NCBI RefSeq assembly: GCF_029889845.1
Contig: NZ_JARANV010000014.1
Coordinates: 34,415-98,414, forward strand
DNA: 64,000 bases
From: Halomonas sp. 25-S5
Lineage (GTDB): Bacteria; Pseudomonadota; Gammaproteobacteria; Pseudomonadales; Halomonadaceae
Reading direction: 5' to 3'
Of the stretch, positions 15,493-24,329 are shown in pieces. Both the position numbers and the translations under genes were made by a program. The notes under the pieces are model-generated. The model saw only the letters and a program-made list of their open reading frames with translations, had not been told where the DNA came from and ran no database searches. Each line of letters starts with the position of its first letter. The stretch's first letter is position 1.

Positions 15493-16520
15493 GATCCCGC
15501 GAGCTCCTCGGCCACCGCATCGTAGAGGTCGGTGTCGAACAGCGCATCCAGGTCGACGCGTTTCCTGAGCGTGCCCTGGGCGACCTGGAAGTCATGCATG
15601 GTGCGGGTGGCCTCGCGGATGGCATGGGGGTCGGCGAGGTAGTTCGAGGAGGGCGAGCGCAGGGCGGCCTCCACGGTATCGAGCCCGATCAGTCGCTTGC
15701 CGACGAACTCCCGCACGTGGGGTGCAGCGCGCTCGGGCTCCTCGCGCAGTACCTCGGTGGCGCGCAGATGCAGGGCCATCAGCTTACGCATGGCCTCGGG
15801 GTGCGCCTCCAGCACTTTCTCACGGGCCGCCAGCACGGCGCCGGGCTGGCCGGGCAGCATCTCGTCGGCGCGGGCCACGACCCGGGCGCTGTCGTCGCGC
15901 TCCTGCACGGTGGTGAGGATCGGCTCGAGGATCGAGGCGCCATCCACCGCCCCGGCCAGCAGCGCCTGCTGGACCCGGTCGGCACCCATGGCGACGATCT
16001 CCACGGCCTCCTCGCCCACGCCCAGTTGCTCGACCAGCCAGTAGCGCAGCACGGTGTCGGGCACCGAGCCGCGGGGGAAGGTGGCGATCTTCGGCTTGCG
16101 GCCCTGCGCCTCGGTGAAGCGGGCGATGGCCTCGGCGGGATCTTCGACGCGGGCGAAGGTGTCCGCCAGCTCGCCGCGGGCGACTAGGCCGATCTGCTCG
16201 CGGATGCTGGCCGCCAGCACCTTGATCGGCACGCCATTGGCGCGAGCCACCATGGCCGGGCCGATGCCGAAGTACATGACGTCGAGCTCGCCGGAGGCCA
16301 GGGCCTGGACCATGGCCGGGCCGCTGGAGAAGCGGGTCAGCTCGAGCTCGAGGCCGGCCTCGGTGGTCCAGCCCTCACCTTGCATGACGAAAAGCTGGGC
16401 GACCGGCAGGATCGGCATGTAGCCCACCTCGAGGCGGGTGATGGTGTCGGCGGCCTGGGCCGGGCCGGTGGTGATCAGCAGGGCCAACAGTGGGGCCAGC
16501 AGGCGGGGGACGCGGGACAT
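15489..16520 (-). CDS. Periplasmic binding protein, NitT/TauT (SsuA-like) family
   Basis: A 343-residue precursor. The ATG at 16520 was chosen because GGAG lies eight bases upstream and it gives a proper signal peptide (RLLAPLLALLITTGPAQA, cut before ADT). The mature protein has the SsuA/TauA fold: LEVGYMPILPVAQLFVMQGEGW at the start, a GELDVMYFGIGPAMVARANG block and PRGSVPDTVLRYWL around the ligand pocket. It should deliver an organic sulfonate or similar anion to the permease. An AT-rich promoter region lies immediately upstream. Confidence 0.85.
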   Translation of the reverse strand: MSRVPRLLAPLLALLITTGPAQAADTITRLEVGYMPILPVAQLFVMQGEGWTTEAGLELELTRFSSGPAMVQALASGELDVMYFGIGPAMVARANGVPIKVLAASIREQIGLVARGELADTFARVEDPAEAIARFTEAQGRKPKIATFPRGSVPDTVLRYWLVEQLGVGEEAVEIVAMGADRVQQALLAGAVDGASILEPILTTVQERDDSARVVARADEMLPGQPGAVLAAREKVLEAHPEAMRKLMALHLRATEVLREEPERAAPHVREFVGKRLIGLDTVEAALRSPSSNYLADPHAIREATRTMHDFQVAQGTLRKRVDLDALFDTDLYDAVAEELAGS

Positions 16521-16574
16521 GGGCACTCTCCGGGCGTGAATCATGACCCTTCATCCTAGCGCTTGGGGCTCTTA

Positions 16575-16625
16575 TGTCTGAAATATTTATATAAAAGGAT
16601 TTTTTATACACATATGTTATTTGAT
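16575..16625 (-). promoter_or_regulatory. AT-rich promoter region of the ABC operon
   Basis: A 50-base island almost free of G+C interrupts GC-rich DNA upstream of the binding-protein gene. It contains the inverted repeat TATAAAA (16590-16596) / TTTTATA (16602-16608). AT-rich, weakly symmetric sites are usual for LysR-type sulfur regulators such as CysB/Cbl, but no specific consensus can be assigned by eye. Confidence 0.4.
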
Positions 16626-16680
16626 GCGGTGCCCCCTGCCCCTCTCTGGCGTGGCGTCAGGGGGCGGGCGCGGCAGCACC

Positions 16681-17025
16681 TCAGCGAAAGGCGATCCGCG
16701 TGCCGCTGGCGAGCAGCTCGTCCGGCGAGAGGGCGTGGCCCGGCACCCCGATCATCTCGTCACCGCACTGGTCGCCCCAGGTCAGTACGCCATGGGTCAG
16801 GCCGATGCCGCCGAGCAGGTCGCGGATCTCGCCGGTGCCGAGGAAGGTGCGGGTCCTGCCCTGGTTGTCGGAGAGCTCCGAGACGTCGTTGGCGTGGTGG
16901 AAGCGCACCGTGTAGATGCCATCCATCGATTCGACCTCGACGATCGGCGTGAGGCCATGGGCGACGGCATTGGCGATCTGCTTCAGGGAAACATGGTCAC
17001 CCAATTGATAGGCCGGGATGGACAT
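16681..17025 (-). CDS. Small conserved protein, DUF6482-like
   Basis: A 114-residue protein starting MSIPAYQLGDHVSLKQIAN, with the ATG at 17025 preceded by GAGGTAG. A central block VESMDGIYTVRFHH followed by LSDNQGRTRTFLGTGEIRDLLGGIGL suggests a compact beta-rich fold like that of DUF6482 proteins of marine gammaproteobacteria, which share a Glu-Gly-Ile-Tyr strand. There is no signal peptide or catalytic motif. It is a single gene, convergent with nothing and divergent from the betaine-type binding protein. The function is unknown and the family assignment is tentative. Confidence 0.55.
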   Translation of the reverse strand: MSIPAYQLGDHVSLKQIANAVAHGLTPIVEVESMDGIYTVRFHHANDVSELSDNQGRTRTFLGTGEIRDLLGGIGLTHGVLTWGDQCGDEMIGVPGHALSPDELLASGTRIAFR

Positions 17026-17267
17026 GGGGCTACCTCGTGTGGGTTCATGGGTGTACAACGAGTGTAGAAGGCGTTTCGGCCATATCAAGCGCGTCGCACG
17101 CTGGTGGCGGCCGATGGCGTGGCGGCGAACGCAATGTATGTATATGCCTTATAAAGGAAGTGGCGGCCTGAGGCAGGCGCACGCCGTCCCGGTCTTTGCC
17201 TTTCACGGCTCCCGGGGATAAGGTCACGGCCATGTTTGTTCATGGCATGACCTGCCAAGGAGACCCG

Positions 17268-18236
17268 ATGAAAGCACTCGATCGCCCCGTGACCCTTGCC
17301 CTGGCCGGTGCCCTGCTGGCCGTGCCGCTGGCCTGGAGCTCCGCTGCCCTGGCCGAGGAGCCCGCCCAGGTGCGCTTCTCCGTGCCCGCCTGGCCCGGTG
17401 TGACCGTCAAGACCGCCCTGGCCGCCCAGCTGCTGGATGCCCTGGGCTACCAGACCCGCCAGCAGGAGCTGGGCTCCACCATTACCTACGAGGCCCTCAC
17501 TCAGCGTGAACTGGATGCCTTCCTGGCCGCCTGGCTGCCCGGCCAGCAGGGCATGTACGACACCACCATGGAGAAGGGCCTCATCGTCGACCTCGGCAAC
17601 AACGTCGAGGGCGCGCGGCTGGGCTTCGCGGTACCGAGCTATGTCTATGAGGTGGGCCTGACCTCCGCCGAGGATCTGGACAAGGAGGCGTTCGCCGACC
17701 GGCTCGAGCGCACCATCTACTCCATCGAGGTCGGCTCCGGCATGAGCGAGATCCTCAACGGCGCGGTGGAGGAAGACACCTATGGCCTCGGCGACTGGCA
17801 CCTCTCCGAGACCTCTACGCCCGGCATGCTCAGCGCGGTGGACGCGGCGATCAACCGCGAGGAGTGGATCGTCTTCGCCGGCTGGACCCCCCACTGGATG
17901 AACATCGAATACGATGTGAAGTACCTGGAGGATCCCCAAGACATGTGGGGGCCGGAACAGGGCAGCAGCGACGTCAAGACCCTGGTGACCAGCGACTTCG
18001 CCGAGGCCGCCCCCAATGCCACCCGGCTGCTCGACCAGATCCGCTTCAGCGCCGATGACCAGAGCGCAATGATCCTCGGCTTCAGCTACGAGGAACGCGA
18101 GCCCGAGGCGGTGGCGCTGGACTGGATCCGCTCCAACCCCGGCAAGGTGCAGGCCTTCCTGGAAGGGGTCACCACGCGCGACGGCGAGCCGGGCTGGCCG
18201 GTGGTGCAGCAGGCGCTGGAGATCCCCGACGCCTGA
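17268..18236 (+). CDS. Glycine betaine/choline-type ABC substrate-binding protein (ProX/OpuAC)
   Basis: A 322-residue periplasmic precursor with a clear signal peptide (TLALAGALLAVPLAWSSAALA). The ATG at 17268 follows AAGGAG. The mature part has the OpuAC layout: FSVPAWPGVTVKTALAAQLLDALGY, LTQRELDAFLAAWLPGQQG and a Trp-rich pocket (IVFAGWTPHWMNIEYDVKYLEDP) where aromatic side chains bind quaternary ammonium groups. It stands alone without ATPase or permease genes beside it, so it must work with a transporter encoded elsewhere. A strong hairpin terminator follows. Confidence 0.88.
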   Translation: MKALDRPVTLALAGALLAVPLAWSSAALAEEPAQVRFSVPAWPGVTVKTALAAQLLDALGYQTRQQELGSTITYEALTQRELDAFLAAWLPGQQGMYDTTMEKGLIVDLGNNVEGARLGFAVPSYVYEVGLTSAEDLDKEAFADRLERTIYSIEVGSGMSEILNGAVEEDTYGLGDWHLSETSTPGMLSAVDAAINREEWIVFAGWTPHWMNIEYDVKYLEDPQDMWGPEQGSSDVKTLVTSDFAEAAPNATRLLDQIRFSADDQSAMILGFSYEEREPEAVALDWIRSNPGKVQAFLEGVTTRDGEPGWPVVQQALEIPDA

Positions 18237-18258
18237 TCCTGCCGCGATGAGTGACACG

Positions 18259-18287
18259 ACGAGGCCGCCCCATGGGGCGGCCTCGTT
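18259..18287 (+). terminator. Strong hairpin after the betaine-binding protein gene
   Basis: A perfect 12-bp stem, ACGAGGCCGCCC (18259-18270) and its complement (18275-18286), encloses the loop CATG and is followed by TT. It lies between the end of the binding-protein gene and the convergent dioxygenase gene, so it probably serves both strands. Confidence 0.75.
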
Positions 18288-18324
18288 CATGTGCGGCGTG
18301 GCGATTCACCTGGCGCCGCGGTTC

Positions 18325-19062
18325 TCAAGCGAAGGCATAGAGGTCCATGGCCAGCACGCCGTGCGCCACGCTGTGGTGCAGCCGCTTGCCCGGCCCGCCG
18401 GCCCCCATGGCCACCAGCAGCGGCTGAAAGTGCTCCGCGGTGGGGTGGTTGCGCCGCGCCTGGGGGGCGCGCTGCCAGTCGAGCAGGGCCGCCCGGTCAT
18501 CGGCCTCCAGGCGGGCATGGACCCAGTCGGCGAACTCGCCGACCCAGGCCGGCATCGGCGCCTCCAGGGCCTGCATTTCCGCCAGGTTGTGGGTCAGGCT
18601 GCCCGAGCCGACCACCAGGATGCCCTCTTCGCGCAGCGCGGCCAGCTTCTCGCCCAGGGCCACCAGCTCGGCGTTCGTCCACCCCACCGGCAGCGACAGC
18701 GAGACTACCGGGATCTTGGCCTCGGGGTACATCAGCGACAGCGGTACCCAGGCGCCGTGGTCCAGGCCGCGCTCGGTGGGGACGGCGTTGAGCTCACGGG
18801 CCAGGCGCATCGCCAGCCCGGGTTCGCCTGGGGCGGGGTACTGGCACTCGAAGAGCGCCCGGGGGAAGCCGCCGAAGTCGTGGATGGTCTCGGGACGCTC
18901 GCTGGTGCTGACCAGCAGCTGGCGGCTGGCCCAGTGGGCCGAGACCACCAGGATGGCCTTCGGTTGCCACTCATGGCCCAGCCGGCGCAGGAAGTCGTGG
19001 GCCGGCCCCGGGGTCAGGGCCAGCATCGGTGAACCATGGGAAATGAACAGGCTGGGAAGCAT
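18325..19062 (-). CDS. ygiD: Extradiol dioxygenase, DODA/YgiD type
   Basis: A 245-residue class III ring-cleaving dioxygenase. SLFISHGSPMLAL supplies the first metal His, VVSAHW the second, and DHGAWVPL (His in the DHG motif) plus NLAE and the C-terminal HHSVAHGVLAMD complete the pattern of the LigB/DODA family. E. coli YgiD acts on L-DOPA, giving 4,5-seco-DOPA. Length is normal (~260). No pathway genes are adjacent, so the natural substrate here is uncertain. It is a single gene convergent with the betaine-binding protein. Confidence 0.85.
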   Translation of the reverse strand: MLPSLFISHGSPMLALTPGPAHDFLRRLGHEWQPKAILVVSAHWASRQLLVSTSERPETIHDFGGFPRALFECQYPAPGEPGLAMRLARELNAVPTERGLDHGAWVPLSLMYPEAKIPVVSLSLPVGWTNAELVALGEKLAALREEGILVVGSGSLTHNLAEMQALEAPMPAWVGEFADWVHARLEADDRAALLDWQRAPQARRNHPTAEHFQPLLVAMGAGGPGKRLHHSVAHGVLAMDLYAFA

Positions 19063-19087
19063 TGGGGTTCTCCGTCGTTGAGTCGTC

Positions 19088-20251
19088 TCAGTAGCCGGTC
19101 ATCTCGAGATAGCCCCGCCCTCGCGGCGCGCCGCTGGCGTGGTCGAAGACATTCACCTCGCCCTCCCAGTAGCTCACCGTGGTGGCCATCCAGCGATCGG
19201 CGTGGGGTGCTTCGACCGTCAGGTCGAGGTCATGGTCCGGAAGCCGCAGCCGCCAGCGGGTGGGCAGCGTCCGGCCGGCCACGGTCGAGGTGGCCAGGGG
19301 GGTGAGGGCAAGGGCATCGTCTTCCAGGGGCGTTGTCTCGCCTTCGGGGGTGATCCAGCTGCCCGAGAGGTAGTCGCCGCCCTCGCCGCCGCCGCGCAGG
19401 CGGAAGGCCATCAGCCGGTGGCCATCGGCCAGGTGCAGCGAGAACCAGTCCCAGCCCGCCTGGTCGGGGCCGAGCAGCTGGCTGCTCCACTCGCGGTCGA
19501 GCCAGGCGCGGCCCGTCACCCAGCGCGGCTCGCCGTCCAGGGTGACCTCGCCGCTGACGCGATAGAAGGGCTGGCTTAAGTAGATCGAGCCCTGGCCGTC
19601 GGCGGACTTCTGGCTGAAGCCGTTCTCGCCGTGGCGTACCAGGGGCCCCTCGGCGTCCAGCGACAGCCGGTAGCCGAAGGGAGCGCCGTCATGCTCGGCC
19701 GTGGCGGCCAGTTCAAGCTGTGACAGGGCATCCAGGTCGCTGTCGTCGACGCGGCTGGTCAGCGTCCAGTCGTCGAGCCAGGCGCGGAAGGGGGCCGCGG
19801 TGACACCCGCCTGGTCGCGCACGGGATCACTTTCCCGCGAACCGCCCCGGGCGAAGCGTTCGGCCACCCGGTGGGTCTCTCCCTGGGAGACGGCCATATG
19901 GGCCATCCACAGCTGGTCGGCGGCCCAGGGGCCAGATGTCTCGGGGCGCTCGGCCGGGGGCTGCTGGGCCTGGCGGAACAGCGTCCACTGCACGCCCAGC
20001 GGTTCGCCGCTCTCGTCTTCCAGATTGGCGGTCAGGTACCACCACTCCAGGCGGTAGTCGGGGTGGGGGCCGTGGTCCTCGGGAAAGCGCAGCTGCGTGC
20101 CGGGTGAGGCCTGCCGGAAGCCGCCGGCCTCGGCGCCCAGCCCCGCGAAGCCCTGGGAGGCAGGGGGCGCCTCCCCCTCGCAGCCCGCCAGCCCTGTCGC
20201 CAGTACGGTCGCCAGCAGGGCCACTGGCAGCCAGGTCAGAGCCCGCCTCAT
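19088..20251 (-). CDS. Lipocalin-like (AttH/CrtC-fold) lipoprotein
   Basis: A 387-residue secreted lipoprotein. The ATG at 20251 overlaps the permease stop by four bases and gives a lipobox signal, LLATVLATGLAGCEGE. The body has the paired lipocalin-like domains of the AttH/carotenoid 1,2-hydratase family: HPDYRLEWWYLTANLED, a WMAHMAVS block, HGENGFSQKS, and AWLDREWSSQLLGPDQAGWDWFSLHL. AttH proteins are found with FtsX-type ABC exporters, as here, and probably bind a hydrophobic ligand on the way to the outer membrane. Catalysis is not established. Confidence 0.85.
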   Translation of the reverse strand: MRRALTWLPVALLATVLATGLAGCEGEAPPASQGFAGLGAEAGGFRQASPGTQLRFPEDHGPHPDYRLEWWYLTANLEDESGEPLGVQWTLFRQAQQPPAERPETSGPWAADQLWMAHMAVSQGETHRVAERFARGGSRESDPVRDQAGVTAAPFRAWLDDWTLTSRVDDSDLDALSQLELAATAEHDGAPFGYRLSLDAEGPLVRHGENGFSQKSADGQGSIYLSQPFYRVSGEVTLDGEPRWVTGRAWLDREWSSQLLGPDQAGWDWFSLHLADGHRLMAFRLRGGGEGGDYLSGSWITPEGETTPLEDDALALTPLATSTVAGRTLPTRWRLRLPDHDLDLTVEAPHADRWMATTVSYWEGEVNVFDHASGAPRGRGYLEMTGY

Positions 20252-22779
20252 GTCGCCTCCTCCTCGGCCAGCAGGGTGCGGGGCGGCGTGCGCCACAGGG
20301 TCAGGGCCGGCAGGGCCGCCGCCAGCAGCGCCACCCCCAGGGCGGTGGCCAGGGTCAGCCCGATCTCGCCGGGAAAGACATGCAGCGGCAGGCGCCAGCC
20401 GAAGGCGGCCACGTTGATCACCGCCACGAGACAAACGGTGATGGCGATGCCCAGCGGCACGGCGGCCAGCCCCGTGATCAGCGCCGCCCCGCCCAACTGT
20501 GCCAGCTGGATGCTGGCCAGGCGCCCGCGGGTCACGCCCAGCGCCCACAGCGGCGCCAGCCGGCGGCGGCGCTCTCGGGCTTGGGCCAGCAGGCTGGCGA
20601 GCAGGGCCAGGGCCGCCACGGCCAGGGTCAGGGCGTTGAGGGCCCGGGTGATGGCGAAGGTGCGCTCGAAGATCTCGGTGGAGAGCGCCTTGACCTCGCG
20701 CTGGTCGCGCAGCGCGTCGCGGCCCAGCGCGAAGCGGGTGGCGAGCGCCCGGGAGAGCGACTCGACCCGGCGCTCCCCCGGCGGGCCCGCATCAGTGAGC
20801 ACGATGCCCAGCGACCCCGGCGCGGCGGAAAAGCGCTCCCGCAGCGCGGCGGTGGCCAGCAGCACCTCGCCGCGGGGGTTGCCGTAGTCGGGATAGATGG
20901 CAGCCACCGTCACCCGCTGGTCGCCGCCCGGCGAGCGCAACACCAGCCGCTCCCCGGGGGCGATGTCCTGGCCGAGGGCCAGCTGCTCGTTGATAAAGGC
21001 CTCGCCCGCCTCGAGGGCGGTCCAGGCCGCGTCCCGTCCGGCCCGGGTCTCGAGCAGCGGCCAGGTCGGGGTGAGCCGGGCGCCCGGGGTGATGCCGAAC
21101 AGCGTCACCGGCACCGCGAGGCGCTGGCGCTCGCCTCCGGCCTGCACCGCGAGCAGGGTCGACTCGGCGTCGGCGGTGGGCAGCAGTTCGGCGACCTCGT
21201 CGCGCGCGTCCAGCCAGGTCTGTACCGCGTCGAACTGCCCGGCCGGCGGGCGCAGGTAGAGGTCGGCGGTCAGCCGCTGGTCGAGCCAGTCGAGGAAGGT
21301 GAGGCGAAAGCCGCCGACCATGCTGCCCACCCCCAGGTTGGCGGAGAGCGCGATCAGCAGCGCCATCAGGGCAAGCGAGAGACGCGGCAGCTGGAGCTGC
21401 AGGTCGGCCAGCGCCCACTGGGTCAAGGGGTGTGACCGGGCGAGCCGGCCCAGGCCGGAAAGCCCGGCCGCCAGCAGCGGCGACAGCCAGAGGGCGCAGG
21501 CCAGCATCATCGCTCCCACCAGCACGAAGCCGGCGACCAGCCCCTCGCCGGCGGGCTGCGTGGCCAGCCAGGCCCACACCGCCAGCGCCAGCAGGGCGGC
21601 CAGGGTGCTGGCGATGGCCTGGCCACGCAGCTGGCGCTGGAAGCCCGCGCGCCACGCCTGGGCCTGGCCGAGCCCCAGCACGCCGAGCCGCGCGGCTCGC
21701 CAAAGGATACCGCTGCCGGCAACGAAGAGCCCGCCCAGGGTCACCCCGAGCCCGCCCAGCCAGTAGTGCCAGGGCAGGCGCAGCTGTGTGCCCACCGCGG
21801 CGCCGTAGAGGCTCTGCAGGGTGGCCGCCACGTCCGGCAGCAGGGCACTGGCCAGCCAGGCGCCGCTAGCGATGCCCGCCAGGGCGCCGATAAGGCCCAG
21901 CAGGGCCAGCTCGAGGGCCAGCAGGGTGACCAGGGTGCGGCCCGGCACGCCCAGGGCGCGCAGGGTGCGCAGCAGCCCCAGGCGCTGTTCCAGCGCCAGC
22001 CCCAGCGCCGCCTGGACGATGAACAGCCCGACGATCAGCGCCAGCAGCGCCATGGCGGTGAGGTTGAGGTGGAAGCTCGCGGTGAGCTCGCCGGGGTCGA
22101 CCAGGGTGGCGGCGCGGCCGAGCCGGTAGCCCTCCGGGGCCGAGTCCAGCGCGCCGGCCGCGGTCACCAGCCGGCTGAGCGCGGTGCCCCGTTCCAGCAG
22201 CCGGGCCGCGACGGCGATGTCCACCACCAGGGTGTCCGGCGGCAGGGCCGGGGCGAGGACCAGCGGCGGCAGCCGTTGGCCATCGGCCAGCGATGGCTCG
22301 GCGCCCGGGGCCGCCTGCCGCTCGAGCCCCAGTCGCGGGGCGGTATCCGGGGCCAGCCGGGTCTGCCAGGGCGGCGTGAAGAAGGCCGTCAGCTCGCCCG
22401 GGTTTGAGGTGGATGGGCTGCCCGCCGTGGCGAAGGCGCTGTCGCCGGGCAGGGTCAGCGGGTCGATGCCGATCACCGTCAGCCGCTCGCCCCGCGCGGT
22501 GATCACCGTGCCCTCCAGCAGCGGCGAGACGGACAGGCCCTGGCGGCGCAGGGTCACGAAGTCCGCTCGGTCGAGGGGCTCGCCGTCGCGGCGCTCCAGA
22601 CGGTCCAGGCCAGTGGTGAAGAGCGCCTCGGCCCGGGCGTAGCTGTCGCGGGCCGAGGCGTTGATCGCCTGCACGCCGCTCCACAGCGCGCCGGCCACCC
22701 ACAGGCCCAGCAGCAGCATGGCGAGCTGGCTGGGGTGACGGCGATAGTGGGAGAGCAGGGTCAGCAGGGCAGTGAGCAT
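20248..22779 (-). CDS. FtsX/MacB-like ABC transporter permease (AttFG-type fusion)
   Basis: An 843-residue membrane protein made of two FtsX-like halves. There is one N-terminal helix (LAMLLLGLWVAGALWSGVQA), a large periplasmic domain (~30-240), a cluster of helices (MALLALIVGLFIVQAAL, LVTLLALELALLGLIGALAG, LGGLGVTLGGLFVAG), a second periplasmic domain, and a final helix group ending in TLWRTPPRTLLAEEE. Such permeases couple ATP use to mechanical extrusion of lipids or lipoproteins from the inner membrane. The ATPase is encoded two genes upstream, the TVP38 gene lying between. Confidence 0.82.
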   Translation of the reverse strand: MLTALLTLLSHYRRHPSQLAMLLLGLWVAGALWSGVQAINASARDSYARAEALFTTGLDRLERRDGEPLDRADFVTLRRQGLSVSPLLEGTVITARGERLTVIGIDPLTLPGDSAFATAGSPSTSNPGELTAFFTPPWQTRLAPDTAPRLGLERQAAPGAEPSLADGQRLPPLVLAPALPPDTLVVDIAVAARLLERGTALSRLVTAAGALDSAPEGYRLGRAATLVDPGELTASFHLNLTAMALLALIVGLFIVQAALGLALEQRLGLLRTLRALGVPGRTLVTLLALELALLGLIGALAGIASGAWLASALLPDVAATLQSLYGAAVGTQLRLPWHYWLGGLGVTLGGLFVAGSGILWRAARLGVLGLGQAQAWRAGFQRQLRGQAIASTLAALLALAVWAWLATQPAGEGLVAGFVLVGAMMLACALWLSPLLAAGLSGLGRLARSHPLTQWALADLQLQLPRLSLALMALLIALSANLGVGSMVGGFRLTFLDWLDQRLTADLYLRPPAGQFDAVQTWLDARDEVAELLPTADAESTLLAVQAGGERQRLAVPVTLFGITPGARLTPTWPLLETRAGRDAAWTALEAGEAFINEQLALGQDIAPGERLVLRSPGGDQRVTVAAIYPDYGNPRGEVLLATAALRERFSAAPGSLGIVLTDAGPPGERRVESLSRALATRFALGRDALRDQREVKALSTEIFERTFAITRALNALTLAVAALALLASLLAQARERRRRLAPLWALGVTRGRLASIQLAQLGGAALITGLAAVPLGIAITVCLVAVINVAAFGWRLPLHVFPGEIGLTLATALGVALLAAALPALTLWRTPPRTLLAEEEAT

Positions 22780-22893
22780 GGGGGCACGTGGCTGGCGAGC
22801 GAGCGGGGCGGTATGCCCCCTCGTGTCGGTATCGTCTCATAGAAGCGACAGGGCAGGGGAGTGGCCGGTGCCCGCCGAGGCACCGAGCCCCGG

Positions 22894-23598
22894 CTACTCT
22901 CCAGGCGGCTCGTCGTCGAGATGCAGCCAGCGGGCCAGCCGGGAGTGGCGGCGTCGATGCAGGTACCAGGGCAGCAGGGTCATTACGCTGAGGATAACGA
23001 CGGCGGCCGTGATCGAGAGCAGCGGGTTCAGCTCGAAGGCGCGCCCGAGGCTGGCGAACACCAGGGTCATGGGCAGCATGCCTATCACCGTACCCAGCGC
23101 GAAGCGTACCGTGGTGATGGCGGTGACCCCGGCGGCGTAGCTGACCAGCGCAAACGAGAAGATGGGTACCAGGCGCGTGACCAGCACGGTCAGGAACAGC
23201 AGGCGCTGCGAGCCCTGGGTACCGAACAGCGGATTGGCCGGCAGCCGGGTACGCAGAGCATCCCGCCCCAGCAGACGGGCCAGGGTGAAGGCGATCATGG
23301 CCCCGGTCATGGCACCGATGATCGACAGCAGCACCCCCGGGAGCAGGCCGAAGGCCAGCCCGGCGGCCGCGGTGACCGGCAGGGTGGGAATCGGGCCCAC
23401 CACCACCGCCAGCATCATCAACAGCAAGAGCAGTAGGGGCCCCATGTTGCCCTGGCTGTTGAACCATTCGGCGATGCCGGAGGGGGAGAAGCTCATGGGC
23501 AGGCCCAGCGCCTGGAGCAGCCACCAGATGCCGGCCATGATGGCCGTCACGGTGACGAGGAGCCCGGCCCTGAAGGCCCATACGGCGTGGGTGGTCAC
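22894..23598 (-). CDS. TVP38/TMEM64 (DedA-like superfamily) membrane protein
   Basis: A 234-residue polytopic protein. The GTG at 23598 is used because GTGA overlaps the ATPase stop and AGGATACC lies just before it. The VTT-domain core is visible: VGPIPTLPVTAAAGLAFGLLPGVLLS, then GAMTGAMIAFTLARLLGRDALR, and LTRLVPIFSFALVSYAAGVTAI, with the conserved Arg/Pro re-entrant segments. DedA/VTT proteins are thought to scramble or flip phospholipids and undecaprenyl phosphate. Its place between the ATPase and permease suggests a role in lipid movement with that exporter. Confidence 0.85.
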   Translation of the reverse strand: MTTHAVWAFRAGLLVTVTAIMAGIWWLLQALGLPMSFSPSGIAEWFNSQGNMGPLLLLLLMMLAVVVGPIPTLPVTAAAGLAFGLLPGVLLSIIGAMTGAMIAFTLARLLGRDALRTRLPANPLFGTQGSQRLLFLTVLVTRLVPIFSFALVSYAAGVTAITTVRFALGTVIGMLPMTLVFASLGRAFELNPLLSITAAVVILSVMTLLPWYLHRRRHSRLARWLHLDDEPPGE

Positions 23599-24278
23599 GA
23601 TGTCGGTATCCTGGCCGCGCTGAATTGGCCGAGATGGCCATGGGTGAGGTGCAGGCCGCGGTCCAGGGGGGTGGCTACCCGGGGGCTGTGGGTGACCATC
23701 AGCAGCGCGCAGCCTGTGTCGCGTACCAGGGCCAGCAGCAGGTCCAGCACCTCGTCGGCGGTGCCCTCGTCCAGGTTGCCGGTGGGCTCGTCGGCGAGCA
23801 GCAGGGCCGGGCGCGGTGCCAGGGCGCGGCCGATGGCCAGGCGCTGCTGCTGGCCGCCGGAGAGCTGTTCCGGGTAGCGCTTCGTCAGCCCGGCCAGGCC
23901 CAGCCGCTCGACCAGCTCGGCCGTCCAGTCGGCCTGCTCGCGGCCGGCGAGGCGCGCCTGCAGGCGCAGGTTGTCGAGCACGGTCAGGCTCGGCACCAGG
24001 TGGAACTGCTGGAACACCAGGCCCAGGGTCTCGCGACGCAGCCGTGCCCGGCCCACCTCGCCGAGCGTCGAGATGGCGCGGCCGGAAACCCTGACCTCGC
24101 CGCGGTCGGGCAGGTCGAGGCCCGCGGCCAGGTGGAGCAGGGTCGACTTGCCGCTGCCCGACTCGCCCATCAGCGCCAGACTCTCGCCGACGGCCAGGCT
24201 CAGGTCGACCCCGGCCAGCACCTCGAGGGGCCCCTGGGGGGTGGCATAGGCCTTGTGGACCTGGCGGAACTCGAGCAT
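23595..24278 (-). CDS. ABC transporter ATPase, LolD/MacB type
   Basis: A 227-residue ATPase with Walker A GESGSGKST, Q-loop VFQQFHLVPSLTVLDNL, signature LSGGQQQRLAIGRAL, Walker B LLLADEPTGNLD and VTHSPRVAT. The ADEPTGNLD sequence is characteristic of the LolD/FtsE/MacB class that works with FtsX-type permeases. It is the first gene of the unit ATPase - TVP38 protein - permease - lipocalin-like lipoprotein. The TVP38 start overlaps its stop by four bases. Confidence 0.88.
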   Translation of the reverse strand: MLEFRQVHKAYATPQGPLEVLAGVDLSLAVGESLALMGESGSGKSTLLHLAAGLDLPDRGEVRVSGRAISTLGEVGRARLRRETLGLVFQQFHLVPSLTVLDNLRLQARLAGREQADWTAELVERLGLAGLTKRYPEQLSGGQQQRLAIGRALAPRPALLLADEPTGNLDEGTADEVLDLLLALVRDTGCALLMVTHSPRVATPLDRGLHLTHGHLGQFSAARIPTS

Positions 24279-24329
24279 GGCGGCTTCCCTGGCGTTCGAT
24301 GGCCCGGTGATGGTGGCACAGCCGATGGT

